Source: Microbacterium saperdae (GTDB lineage Bacteria; Actinomycetota; Actinomycetes; Actinomycetales; Microbacteriaceae). From it: a stretch of DNA of 64,000 bases. The stretch is from assembly GCF_006716345.1 (NCBI RefSeq), contig NZ_VFOX01000001.1:2170001-2234000 (forward strand). Reading direction: 5' to 3'. The position numbers and the translations under genes were made by a program. Positions 33,116 to 41,220 of this stretch are shown here, in pieces. Position 1 is the first letter of the stretch. Every line of letters begins with the position of its first letter. The notes below the pieces were generated by a model, which worked only from the letters and a program-made list of their open reading frames with translations, did no database searches and was not told the origin of the DNA.

Positions 33116-33985
33116 ATGCGGTTCGCTCATCTGCGCCGTGCCGATTCCCCTCGTGCGATTCTCGCCGTGGTGGAAGACGCCGACGCCATCCTCGTCTCTG
33201 ACCTCCTGACCGACGCTCCTGCGACCCTGCAGCAGCTCATCGAAGGAGGAGACGACATGCTCGTCGCCCTCCGTGCGGCACTCGCGGACGGGTCCGCCCC
33301 GCGGTATCCGCTGGACGGGTGGACGTTCGATTCCGCCGTCCTCGCGCCTCCCGCGGTGCTCGCCGTCGGACTCAACTACGCCGCGCACTCCAGCGAGCTG
33401 GGCCTGAAGACCGACACCGCTCCGACCGTCTTCACGCTGTGGCCGAACTCGCTGACCGGCCACGAGCACACCACCTCCTGGCCGCGCGCACTCAGCGAGG
33501 CCGTGGACTACGAAGCCGAGCTCGGAGTGCTCATCGGCACCCCCGCCAAGGACGTCACGCACGACGAGGCCCTGTCCCATGTCTGGGGCTACACGGTCGT
33601 GAACGACATCACGGCCCGCAACGTCCAGTTCTCCGAGGCCCAGTGGTCGCGCTGCAAGTCGTTCGACGGCTTCACCCCCACCGGCCCATTCGTCGTCACG
33701 GCCGACGAGATCGCCGACCCGCAGGATCTGCACATCTGGACCGTCGTCGACGGCAACACCGTGCAGGATGCGTCGACGGATCAGATGGTCCGCTCGGTCG
33801 CCACCCTCATCACCCACCTGTCGCAGTCGTTGACGCTGCTGCCCGGCACGCTCATCTCCACCGGCAGCCCCGGTGGAGCCGGCTACTCGCGCGACCCGCA
33901 GATCTTCCTTCGGGACCGCTCCACGGTCACCGTCGGCATCGACGGCATCGGCGCGCTCACCACGCACTGCCGCATCCTGGACTGA
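33116..33985 (+). CDS. Fumarylacetoacetate hydrolase-family protein
   Basis: FAH-fold hydrolase or decarboxylase of the aromatic-catabolism group (HpcE/MhpD-like). Core motifs: VLAVGLNYAAHSSELG, metal ligands in DYEAELGVLIG (E-x-E), GYTVVNDITARNVQ, KSFDGFTPTGPFVV and STGSPGGAGYSRDP. It has 289 residues with an N-terminal extension domain (1-75). It stands alone between divergent PrsW and convergent aspA, so the pathway is unknown. Confidence 0.9.
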   Translation: MRFAHLRRADSPRAILAVVEDADAILVSDLLTDAPATLQQLIEGGDDMLVALRAALADGSAPRYPLDGWTFDSAVLAPPAVLAVGLNYAAHSSELGLKTDTAPTVFTLWPNSLTGHEHTTSWPRALSEAVDYEAELGVLIGTPAKDVTHDEALSHVWGYTVVNDITARNVQFSEAQWSRCKSFDGFTPTGPFVVTADEIADPQDLHIWTVVDGNTVQDASTDQMVRSVATLITHLSQSLTLLPGTLISTGSPGGAGYSRDPQIFLRDRSTVTVGIDGIGALTTHCRILD

Positions 33986-33997
33986 TCGGCGCGTAGA

Positions 33998-34041
33998 CAT
34001 GAGGAAGGCCCCGGCGAGATCTCGCCGGGGCCTTCCTCATG
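33998..34041. terminator. Perfect 44-bp palindromic bidirectional terminator
   Basis: The right half is the exact reverse complement of the left (left arm starts CATGAGGAAGGCC, right arm ends GGCCTTCCTCATG), centred between 34019 and 34020. It lies between the convergent FAH gene and aspA, so the same hairpin can stop both transcripts. Confidence 0.8.
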
Positions 34042-34047
34042 CGTGGG

Positions 34048-35508
34048 TCAGATCTCGATGAGATCCTCCGGAGCGATGATCGGGATCGCCGCGGTGACCG
34101 CCTCGAGTCCAGACAGCCGCGCGGGCGACAGCTGCTTCATGACCTCGTCGCGCGACATCAGCCCGGCCTCGACGACGAGGTCGGCCACGTTGCGGTTCGT
34201 CAGCAGGGCCGTCTTGGCCAGCGCCGCCGCCGCCGCGTAGCCGATGAACGGCGTCAGAGCGGTGATGACGCCGACCGAGGCACCGACCATCGCACCCAGG
34301 CGGTCGCGGTTCGCGGTGATGCCGTCGATGCAGTTGACGCGCAGCGTCCACATGGCCTGGCGCATCCAGGTGATGGACTGGAAGATCGAGTGCGCGATCA
34401 CCGGCTCGAAGGCGTTGAGCTGCAGCTGCCCGCCCTCCACCGCCATCGTGACGGTCATATCGGCACCGACCACGGCGAACGCGACCTGGTTGACGACCTC
34501 GGGGATCACGGGGTTGACCTTGCCCGGCATGATGCTGGAACCGGCCTGCATGGCGGGGAGGTTGATCTCGCCGAGTCCGGCCTGAGGCCCGGAGGCGAGC
34601 AGACGCAGGTCGTTGCAGATCTTGGAGAGCTTGATCGCGTTGCGCTTGAGCGTCGAGGAGAACGACATGAACGAGCCCGTGTCACTCGTCGACTCGACGA
34701 GGTCCGTCGCGGTCGAGAGATCCAGACCCGTGATCTCACGCAGATGGTGCAGCACCGCCGGCGCGTAGTCGGCGTGGGTCGTGATGCCGGTGCCGATCGC
34801 GGTCGCGCCCATGTTGATCTCGAACATCAGCGACGCGTTCTCGGTCAGACGGCTGTGGTCCTCGCCGAGCGTGGTCGCGAATCCGTGGAACTCCTGGCCG
34901 AGCGTCATCGGCACCGCGTCCTGCAGCTGCGTGCGTCCGACCTTGAGGATGTCGTGGAACTCCCCGGCCTTGCCCAGGAACGACCGACGCAGCAGGTCGA
35001 GCTCGTCGAGCAGCGAACGCAGCGTCAGCGACAGGCCGATCTTCACGGCGGTCGGGTACACGTCATTCGTCGACTGGCTGCGGTTGGTGTGGTCGATCGG
35101 CGACAGGAAGGCGTAGTCGCCCTTCTCCCGGCCGGCCATCTCGAGCGCGATATTGGTGATGACCTCGTTCGCGTTCATGTTGGTCGACGTGCCGGCGCCG
35201 CCCTGGATGACGCCCACCGTGAACTGATCGTGGAACTCGCCGTCGATGACGCGCTGGGCCGCTCGATCGATCAGGTCGGCGCGCTCCGGGTCGAGGACAC
35301 CGATCGCACGGTTCGCCCGCGCGCTCGCCTGCTTGACCATCGCAAGTGCCCTGACGAGATCCGGATACACCGAGATCGGACGCTTCGTGATCGGGAAGTT
35401 CGCATCGGCTCGAGCGGTGTGGATTCCCCAGTACGCGTCAGCGGGGATCTCCATGCTCCCGAGCGAATCGGTCTCGGTGCGGGTAAGGGAAGGCGCGGCA
35501 GAAGCCAT
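34048..35508 (-). CDS. aspA: Aspartate ammonia-lyase
   Basis: Fumarase/aspartase-superfamily enzyme converting L-aspartate to fumarate and ammonia. The flexible SS loop reads GSSIMPGKVNP, and the aspartase-type GVIQGGAGTSTNMNANEVI replaces the fumarase GSGTQTNMN variant; KVGRTQLQDAVPMTLGQEF and LSPIDHTNRSQSTNDVYP complete the active site. It has 486 residues from the ATG at 35508, which has AAGGA 6 bases upstream. The product fumarate connects with the C4-dicarboxylate carrier elsewhere in the window. Confidence 0.92.
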   Translation of the reverse strand: MASAAPSLTRTETDSLGSMEIPADAYWGIHTARADANFPITKRPISVYPDLVRALAMVKQASARANRAIGVLDPERADLIDRAAQRVIDGEFHDQFTVGVIQGGAGTSTNMNANEVITNIALEMAGREKGDYAFLSPIDHTNRSQSTNDVYPTAVKIGLSLTLRSLLDELDLLRRSFLGKAGEFHDILKVGRTQLQDAVPMTLGQEFHGFATTLGEDHSRLTENASLMFEINMGATAIGTGITTHADYAPAVLHHLREITGLDLSTATDLVESTSDTGSFMSFSSTLKRNAIKLSKICNDLRLLASGPQAGLGEINLPAMQAGSSIMPGKVNPVIPEVVNQVAFAVVGADMTVTMAVEGGQLQLNAFEPVIAHSIFQSITWMRQAMWTLRVNCIDGITANRDRLGAMVGASVGVITALTPFIGYAAAAALAKTALLTNRNVADLVVEAGLMSRDEVMKQLSPARLSGLEAVTAAIPIIAPEDLIEI

Positions 35509-35596
35509 GTCACATCCTTGTGGGTCGTGGCGGGTGAGAGAGGTGGGGGATGCGTCCAGTCTACGCCCGCTGGCCGTATCCCCCCTCGGAGCGGAG

Positions 35597-36517
35597 TCAG
35601 CGCGCCGGTTTGCGGGAGAACGCGTCGAGGCGCTCCTGCGGCGTGAGCCGGGCCATCCGTTGCAGCCATTCGGCGGAGAAGTACGCGCCGGTCGGTGCAT
35701 CGGTCACGGGCACGACGGTGTGCGTGATGGTGTCCGGGTGCACATGGACCAGCTGGAACGCCTGCGCCGCGTCCATGCCGTTCACGTCGGGAGCGGGAAG
35801 GGCGACGTTCATCGTGTAGCAGGTCGCAGACGAGACGCTCACGGGGACGCCGGCGAACGTCCCGTGAGCGGAGTAGTGGAGGTGCCCGGCCAGGATGCCG
35901 CGCACATCCGAGTCGCGGATGACCGCCGCCAGCTCGTCCTGATGCCGCAGCTCGAGGATGTCGAACAGCGGGAGATGGCTCGGCAGCGGCGGATGGTGCA
36001 TCGCCAGGAGGGTGCCGTGCGGAGCCGGTTCCGCGAGGATCGCTGCCAACCAGTCGAGCTGGGCCCGATCGAGATCGCCGTGGTGCCACCCGGGGACGCT
36101 GGTGTCGAGAGCGATCAGGCGCAGCCCGTCCAGATCCCAGACACCGGTCACCGGGTCCTCGGTGGGCGCGAGGTCGAGGAGCCCGGCGCGCAGGGCAGGG
36201 CGCTCGTCGTGGTTGCCGGCGACCCACACGACGGCGGCGCCGAGGTCGGCAGCCACCGGCTCGACAGCCGCGCGGAGGCGTCGATAGGCGTCGGGCTCCC
36301 CCAGGTCGGCCAGGTCTCCCGTGATCACGATCGCCGCGGGATGAGGATGCACTCTTCGGATCGCCTCGAGCGTGCGCGCGAAGTTCTCCTCCACGTCGTA
36401 TCGGCCACCGAGACGCGCACCTTCGGCGAGGAAATGCGGATCGCTGACATGGATGAGCACGTGCGATGCGGGCTGGTGCCGGCCGAACACGTATTCCTCA
36501 TCGAGGGTCGCAGACAT
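35597..36517 (-). CDS. CpdA-like metallophosphoesterase
   Basis: Calcineurin-like phosphoesterase related to 3',5'-cAMP phosphodiesterase CpdA. Dinuclear metal ligands are in order: HVSDPHF (D-x-H), VITGDLADLG (GD), WVAGNHDERP (GNH), LLAMHHPPL and GILAGHLHYSAHG (GHxH). It has 306 residues. The start is fixed by the TAGGCT -10 element 6 bases upstream. Actinobacterial members cleave various cyclic or phosphodiester substrates, so cAMP specificity is probable but unproved. Confidence 0.87.
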   Translation of the reverse strand: MSATLDEEYVFGRHQPASHVLIHVSDPHFLAEGARLGGRYDVEENFARTLEAIRRVHPHPAAIVITGDLADLGEPDAYRRLRAAVEPVAADLGAAVVWVAGNHDERPALRAGLLDLAPTEDPVTGVWDLDGLRLIALDTSVPGWHHGDLDRAQLDWLAAILAEPAPHGTLLAMHHPPLPSHLPLFDILELRHQDELAAVIRDSDVRGILAGHLHYSAHGTFAGVPVSVSSATCYTMNVALPAPDVNGMDAAQAFQLVHVHPDTITHTVVPVTDAPTGAYFSAEWLQRMARLTPQERLDAFSRKPAR

Positions 36518-36523
36518 GGCACC

Positions 36524-36529
36524 AGCCTA
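36524..36529 (-). promoter_or_regulatory. Leaderless -10 element (TAGGCT) of the phosphoesterase
   Basis: TAGGCT on the minus strand, 6 bases, then the ATG at 36517. Confidence 0.5.
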
Positions 36530-36584
36530 GGCGGGAGCACCCCCGGCGTGTCCGAACGAGGCCGAGAGCGTCCCGCTCACCGTC

Positions 36585-36608
36585 GGACTACGACGGCTGT
36601 CGTACTCC
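36585..36608 (+). promoter_or_regulatory. Candidate TetR operator
   Basis: GGACTACGAC and GTCGTACTCC form an inverted repeat with one mismatched pair around GGCT. It sits just upstream of the TAGCAT -10 element of the TetR gene, between it and the divergent phosphoesterase. Confidence 0.55.
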
Positions 36609-36611
36609 CCG

Positions 36612-36617
36612 TAGCAT
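36612..36617 (+). promoter_or_regulatory. Leaderless -10 element (TAGCAT) of the TetR gene
   Basis: TAGCAT, 7 bases, then the ATG at 36625. Confidence 0.45.
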
Positions 36618-36624
36618 GAGGACC

Positions 36625-37191
36625 ATGGCCAAGAATGAATCGAGACGACGGCTGATCGCGGACGCCGGACTCACGGTGCTCGCCCGAGAAGGCTCCCGCG
36701 GGCTCACGCACCGGGCCGTGGACGAGGTGGCAGGCGTACCCACCGGCACCACCTCGAACTACTTCCGCAGTCGCGAGGCTCTGGTCACCGGGCTCGTCGA
36801 GCGCATCGGCGAACGCCTCGCGCCCTCTGAAGAGGACCTCGCACGCCGCGCCGCGTCAGAACCCGGACTCGCCCTCTTCGCCGATTACCTGCGCGACATC
36901 GTGCGTCGCCTCAGCGAGGAGCGCGATGTGACCCTGGCACTCTTCGAGTTGCGTCTGGAGAGCAGCCGTCGCCCGGAGGTCGCCGCGGTCCTCGGCGCCT
37001 GGCAGCGGGCGGGCTTCGAGGGCGATGTCGCTTTCAACGCCGCAGCAGGGCTCCCCGGCGGCCGCCAGGAGATCGCGCTCTTCCACTACGCGATCGACGG
37101 CGTGCTGCTCGACCGCCTCACGACGCCCCTCGACCCCGAGACCACGACCGACGAGATCATCGATACCCTGGTCGCGGGTCTGCTGCGCTGA
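36625..37191 (+). CDS. TetR-family transcriptional regulator
   Basis: One-component repressor. N-terminal TetR helix-turn-helix: RRRLIADAGLTVLAREGSRGLTHRAVDEVAGVPTGTTSNYFRSREALV; the C-terminal ligand domain spans residues 55-188. The form with SNYF plus RRLSEERDVTLALFELRLES resembles the DUF/TetR_C group found widely in actinobacteria. It has 188 residues. The ATG at 36625 is preferred over 36616, because the latter would lie inside the -10 element. The 24-bp palindrome upstream suggests autorepression. Confidence 0.9.
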   Translation: MAKNESRRRLIADAGLTVLAREGSRGLTHRAVDEVAGVPTGTTSNYFRSREALVTGLVERIGERLAPSEEDLARRAASEPGLALFADYLRDIVRRLSEERDVTLALFELRLESSRRPEVAAVLGAWQRAGFEGDVAFNAAAGLPGGRQEIALFHYAIDGVLLDRLTTPLDPETTTDEIIDTLVAGLLR

Positions 37192-37212
37192 CGCGCGGCT
37201 CGGTCTCCGGGC

Positions 37213-37548
37213 TCAGTGCCCGACGACGATGATCAGGATGCCGGCCACGACCGCGACGGCGCACAGCCCGAAGCAGGCATAGGCACCGACCAGGGACAGC
37301 GTCTTCTGCCCTTCGCTCAGGGGGCTCTTCTTCGCGGCTTTGGCCGCCTGCTTCGCGGCGCGGCGCAGATCCTTCTCGGTGATCACCGTGATGGCATCCG
37401 TGAACTCCGCAGGACTGACGACCGGCGATCGGCCGCTGCGCACCAGGAGACGCAGTCCGACCGCATAGAACGTGACGATGGATGCCGCACCGACGAGCGC
37501 CGCGACGAACACCAGGAGGAAGGCAGACCAGTCGATCTCGACGTTCAT
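37213..37548 (-). CDS. Small two-helix membrane protein co-transcribed with PiT
   Basis: A 111-residue protein with one N-terminal helix (FLLVFVAALVGAASIVTFYAVGLRLLV), a basic cytoplasmic segment (DLRRAAKQAAKAAKKSPLSEG) and a C-terminal helix (LVGAYACFGLCAVAVVAGILIIVVG). Its start overlaps the phosphate carrier's stop by 4 bases, so it is probably a partner or regulator of that carrier. No characterised family recognised. Confidence 0.72.
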   Translation of the reverse strand: MNVEIDWSAFLLVFVAALVGAASIVTFYAVGLRLLVRSGRSPVVSPAEFTDAITVITEKDLRRAAKQAAKAAKKSPLSEGQKTLSLVGAYACFGLCAVAVVAGILIIVVGH

Positions 37549-38891
37549 TTCGACTCCTCGCTGCGCGTCGTCTCGGGTTCTTCGACCTTCGCCGCGGAGG
37601 GAGCACCCTTGCCGCGCGCCTTCTTGGCGGCCTTCTGCTTGGCCTCGGCCTTCGCCTTCTCGCGTGCCAGCGCACGAGCCTTCGCCTCGGCCTTCGCGCG
37701 CTCGATGCGCTGCTGACGGCGCGTCGGCGGCGGAGTGTCTGGGAGCTCGATCGCCAGGCCGGACTCGGCGACATCGCTCATCGCGTTGGCGGAGGTCACA
37801 GCGTCACGACGCGAGCGCAGGAAGAGACCGATGATCACGACGAGTGCGAGCACGGCATCGATGAAGATGCCCCAGTTCCCCAGCCAGTTGATGAGCAGAG
37901 CCGCCAGAGCGCCCACGGCACCCGCGGCGGGAAGGGTGAGGAGCCAGCCGATCGCGATCCGACCTGCCGTGCTCCAGCGCACGCTGGACCCGCGGCGTCC
38001 GAGCCCGGATCCGATGACGGAACCGGAAGCAACCTGGGTCGTGGACAGGGCGAAGCCGAAAGCGCTCGAGGCGAGGATCGTCGCGGCCGTCGAGCTCTCC
38101 GCGGAGAATCCCTGCGCGGGCTTCACATCGGTGAGTCCCTTGCCGAGCGTGCGGATGATGCGCCATCCGCCCAGGTAGGTTCCGAGCGCGATCGTCACGG
38201 CACACGCGATGATGACCCACAGGTACGGATCGGCCTGCGTGGAGCTCTGCCATCCGACCGTGATCAGGGCCAGCGTGATGACGCCCATGGTCTTCTGCGC
38301 GTCGTTGGTGCCGTGGGCGAGAGCCACGAGCGAAGAGGTGAAGATCTGACCCCAGCGGAAGCCGTCGCGCCCATCGGGCTTGTTGTCGTACCGCCGGGTG
38401 ATCGAATACGCGATCTTCGTCGCGGCGAAGGCGATGATCCCCGCGGTGACGGGAGCGATCAGCGCCGGAAGGATGATCTTCGAGAGCACCATCCCGAAGT
38501 CGATGCCGCTCGCGCCGACGCCGACCAGCGTGGCTCCGATGAGGCCGCCGAACAGCGCGTGCGAGGAGCTCGAGGGCAGACCGAGGAGCCAGGTGAGCAT
38601 GTTCCAGGTGATCGCGCCGATGAGGCCGGCGAAGATCATCGGCAGGAAGATGTCCGCCTTGATCCCGTCCTCATGGATGATCCCGTGAGACACGGTCTTG
38701 GAGACCTCGGTCGACAGGAACGCGCCGACGAGATTGAGGACCGCTGCGAGGAGAACAGCTGTCTTGGGCTTCAGCGCACCCGTCGCGATCGGTGTGGCCA
38801 TCGCGTTCGCGGTGTCGTGAAAGCCGTTGGTGAAGTCGAAGAAGAGTGCCAGCAGGATAACCAGCACGACGATGAGGGCTGCGGTTTCCAC
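37545..38891 (-). CDS. pit: PiT-family inorganic phosphate transporter
   Basis: Low-affinity phosphate (metal-phosphate):cation symporter. The duplicated PiT signatures are FDFTNGFHDTANAMATPIATGAL near the start and SLVALAHGTNDAQKTMGVI in the second half, with GLPSSSSHALFGGLIGA between. About ten helices are followed by an 80-residue Lys/Ala/Glu-rich cytoplasmic tail (from about residue 370). It has 448 residues from the GTG at 38891. A triple GTT-repeat resembling a PhoP box lies upstream, and a small membrane protein follows with a 4-base overlap. Confidence 0.9.
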   Translation of the reverse strand: METAALIVVLVILLALFFDFTNGFHDTANAMATPIATGALKPKTAVLLAAVLNLVGAFLSTEVSKTVSHGIIHEDGIKADIFLPMIFAGLIGAITWNMLTWLLGLPSSSSHALFGGLIGATLVGVGASGIDFGMVLSKIILPALIAPVTAGIIAFAATKIAYSITRRYDNKPDGRDGFRWGQIFTSSLVALAHGTNDAQKTMGVITLALITVGWQSSTQADPYLWVIIACAVTIALGTYLGGWRIIRTLGKGLTDVKPAQGFSAESSTAATILASSAFGFALSTTQVASGSVIGSGLGRRGSSVRWSTAGRIAIGWLLTLPAAGAVGALAALLINWLGNWGIFIDAVLALVVIIGLFLRSRRDAVTSANAMSDVAESGLAIELPDTPPPTRRQQRIERAKAEAKARALAREKAKAEAKQKAAKKARGKGAPSAAKVEEPETTRSEESK

Positions 38892-38954
38892 CGTTCGCTT
38901 TCGGTCGTTTGAGGAAGAATGAGATGTCGACGGGATCGACGTGACGAACGAAGA

Positions 38955-38987
38955 GTTCACCGTGGGTTTGACTTCCGTTAACCGGCC
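38955..38987 (+). promoter_or_regulatory. PHO-box-like triple direct repeat
   Basis: Three 11-base units in register: GTTCACCGTGG, GTTTGACTTCC and GTTAACCGGCC. The first matches the actinobacterial PhoP unit GTTCACC-N4 exactly, the third in 6 of 7, the second in 4 of 7. It lies between the divergent PiT carrier and oligopeptidase genes; control of the phosphate carrier is the natural inference. Confidence 0.5.
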
Positions 38988-39035
38988 CCGATGAATCCTC
39001 CCACCCTCCCCGGCGCCGGTCAACTTCACCTGGGA

Positions 39036-39041
39036 TAGCGT
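39036..39041 (+). promoter_or_regulatory. Leaderless -10 element (TAGCGT) of the oligopeptidase
   Basis: TAGCGT, 6 bases, then the GTG at 39048. Confidence 0.5.
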
Positions 39042-39047
39042 GGAGCG

Positions 39048-41144
39048 GTGACTGATGCCCCGATCGCCTCCCGCCGTCCGACCTCGCGCACCTTCCACGG
39101 GGACACCGTGGAAGACCCGTACGAGTGGCTCCGGGAGAAGGACTCCCCCGAGGTCATCGCCCATCTCGAGGCGGAGAACGCCCACACGGATGCCGAGACG
39201 GCGCATCTGGAGGGTCTGCGCGAGCAGCTGTTCCAGGAGATCAAGGGACGCGTGCAGGAGACCGATCTCTCCGTCCCCACACGCCGTGGCGAGTGGTGGT
39301 ACTACAGCCGCACCGAGGAGGGGGCCCAGTACGGCATCCACTGCCGAGCCGCGGCGGCACCCGACGACTGGACTCCTCCCGTGCTCGAGCCCGGCGTCGC
39401 GGTCCCCGGCGAGATCGTGCTGCTCGACGGGAACGTCGAGGCGGAAGGGCACGAGTTCTTCTCCTTGGGCGCGTTCGACACGACCGATGACTCCTCCCTG
39501 CTCCTGTGGTCGACGGACTTCGAGGGCGACGAGGTCTACACCGTGCACGTGCGCGACCTGACCACCGGAGTGACACTCGACGACGAGATCCCTGGGACCG
39601 CGAGTGCCTTCTTCACGCCGGACGGCACCTCGATCATCTACACGACGCGCGACGACGCCTGGCGTCCCGACACGCTCTGGCTGCACCGTCTCGGCACGCC
39701 GGTGACCGACGACATCTCTCTCTTCCACGAGGCCGACGAGAAGTTCTGGCTCGGTGCGGGCATCACCCGCAGCCGCCGCTACCTGGTGATCGGTGTCGGA
39801 TCCAGCATCACGAGCGAGGAGTATCTGGTCGACCTGACGGGAGAGATCACGGCGGAGCCCCAGCTGGTCTGGCCCCGCGAAGAGGGTGTCGAGTACTCGG
39901 TCGATCACGCCGTCGTCGCCGGAGAGGACCGACTCTTCATCCTGCACAACAGGGATGCGCTGGACTTCGAGCTCGTCTCGGTCGCCGCCGCCGCGCCGGC
40001 CGGCGATGTCCACGTGGTCGTTCCGCACGTGGCGGGTCGGCGACTGCTCGGGATGGACGCGTTCCGCGACTTCGCCACGATCGAGTACCGCAGCGAGGGC
40101 CTCGAGCGCATCGGACTTCTCGACTACTCCTCGGATGCGGTCGACGAGCTCGCGTTCGACGAGCCGCTGTACTCTGCCGGTGTCAGCGGCAACCCGGAGT
40201 GGCACTCCCCGTATCTGCGCCTCAGCTACACCTCGTTCGTGACACCCGGAACGGTCTACGACCTCGACCTCGCCACGCGGGAGCTGCTGCTGCGCAAGCG
40301 CGCCACGGTGCTCGGAGGCTACGAGCCCGGCGACTATGGCCAGCAGCGCGCATGGGCCACCGCGCCAGACGGCACCGAGGTTCCGATCTCCCTGGTCTGG
40401 AAGCGCTCGTTCGGCGCGCCCGGTGACGAGGTGCGGCCGGTGCACCTCTACGGCTACGGGTCGTACGAGCACTCGATCGACCCCGGCTTCTCGGTCGCGC
40501 GTCTCTCGGCCCTCGATCGCGGCGTGATCTTCGCCGTGGCGCACGTGCGCGGCGGCGGCGAGATGGGCCGCCAGTGGTACGAAGAGGGCAAGCTCCTCCA
40601 CAAGAAGAACACCTTCACCGACTTCGTCGCGTGCGCGCAGCATCTGATCGACGACGGCGTGACCTCACCCGAGAAGTTGGTCGCCGAGGGCGGCAGCGCC
40701 GGTGGACTGCTGATGGGCGCCGTAGCCAACCTCGCCCCCGAACTGTTCGCCGGCATCCTCGCGGGCGTGCCGTTCGTCGATGCGCTCACGAGCATCCTCG
40801 ACCCGTCCCTCCCGCTCACCGTCGTCGAGTGGGACGAATGGGGCGATCCCCTGCACGACCCCGACGTGTACGCCTACATGAAGTCGTACACCCCGTACGA
40901 GAACGTGCGCGACGGGGTGGAGTACCCGCGCATCCTCGCGGTGACCTCGCTGAACGACACCCGCGTCCTCTATGTCGAGCCGGCGAAGTGGGTCGCCCGA
41001 CTGCGCGAAGCCGGGGCTTCCGACGTGCTGCTGAAGTGCGAGATGGTGGCCGGCCACGGCGGCGTCAGCGGTCGTTACAACTCCTGGCGTGAAAGGGCGT
41101 TCGAGCTCGCCTGGCTCCTCGACACGCTCGGCCTCGCCGACTGA
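39048..41144 (+). CDS. ptrB: Oligopeptidase B-like S9 peptidase
   Basis: Cytosolic prolyl-oligopeptidase-family serine peptidase cutting short peptides after basic residues (oligopeptidase B class). The N-terminal cap shows RTFHGDTVEDPYEWLREKDSPEV, then a seven-bladed propeller, then the alpha/beta hydrolase domain with GGGEMGRQWYEEGKLLHKKNTFTDF. Catalytic triad S550 (EGGSAGGLLMG), D637 (SLNDTRVLY) and H670 (GHGGVSGR). It has 698 residues, the usual length. The GTG start is fixed by the -10 element. Confidence 0.9.
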   Translation: MTDAPIASRRPTSRTFHGDTVEDPYEWLREKDSPEVIAHLEAENAHTDAETAHLEGLREQLFQEIKGRVQETDLSVPTRRGEWWYYSRTEEGAQYGIHCRAAAAPDDWTPPVLEPGVAVPGEIVLLDGNVEAEGHEFFSLGAFDTTDDSSLLLWSTDFEGDEVYTVHVRDLTTGVTLDDEIPGTASAFFTPDGTSIIYTTRDDAWRPDTLWLHRLGTPVTDDISLFHEADEKFWLGAGITRSRRYLVIGVGSSITSEEYLVDLTGEITAEPQLVWPREEGVEYSVDHAVVAGEDRLFILHNRDALDFELVSVAAAAPAGDVHVVVPHVAGRRLLGMDAFRDFATIEYRSEGLERIGLLDYSSDAVDELAFDEPLYSAGVSGNPEWHSPYLRLSYTSFVTPGTVYDLDLATRELLLRKRATVLGGYEPGDYGQQRAWATAPDGTEVPISLVWKRSFGAPGDEVRPVHLYGYGSYEHSIDPGFSVARLSALDRGVIFAVAHVRGGGEMGRQWYEEGKLLHKKNTFTDFVACAQHLIDDGVTSPEKLVAEGGSAGGLLMGAVANLAPELFAGILAGVPFVDALTSILDPSLPLTVVEWDEWGDPLHDPDVYAYMKSYTPYENVRDGVEYPRILAVTSLNDTRVLYVEPAKWVARLREAGASDVLLKCEMVAGHGGVSGRYNSWRERAFELAWLLDTLGLAD

Positions 41145-41158
41145 GCACCACGGCAGAC

Positions 41159-41198
41159 GACGTCCGCCCCCTCGCCGACGGCAGAGGGGGCGGACGTC
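41159..41198. terminator. Strong bidirectional terminator
   Basis: An exact 15-bp stem (left arm GACGTCCGCCCCCTC, right arm GAGGGGGCGGACGTC) with a 10-base loop between convergent ptrB and pfkA. Confidence 0.75.
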
Positions 41199-41220
41199 TG
41201 TGTAGGGGGATCTGCGAGGA

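Noticed and set aside
37545..40643. An open frame of over 1000 codons on the minus strand spanning the PiT gene and beyond
   Set aside because: Only the part from 38891 downwards encodes PiT sequence; the rest is antisense to the well-supported oligopeptidase gene and reads as low-complexity charged sequence typical of high-GC antisense frames.
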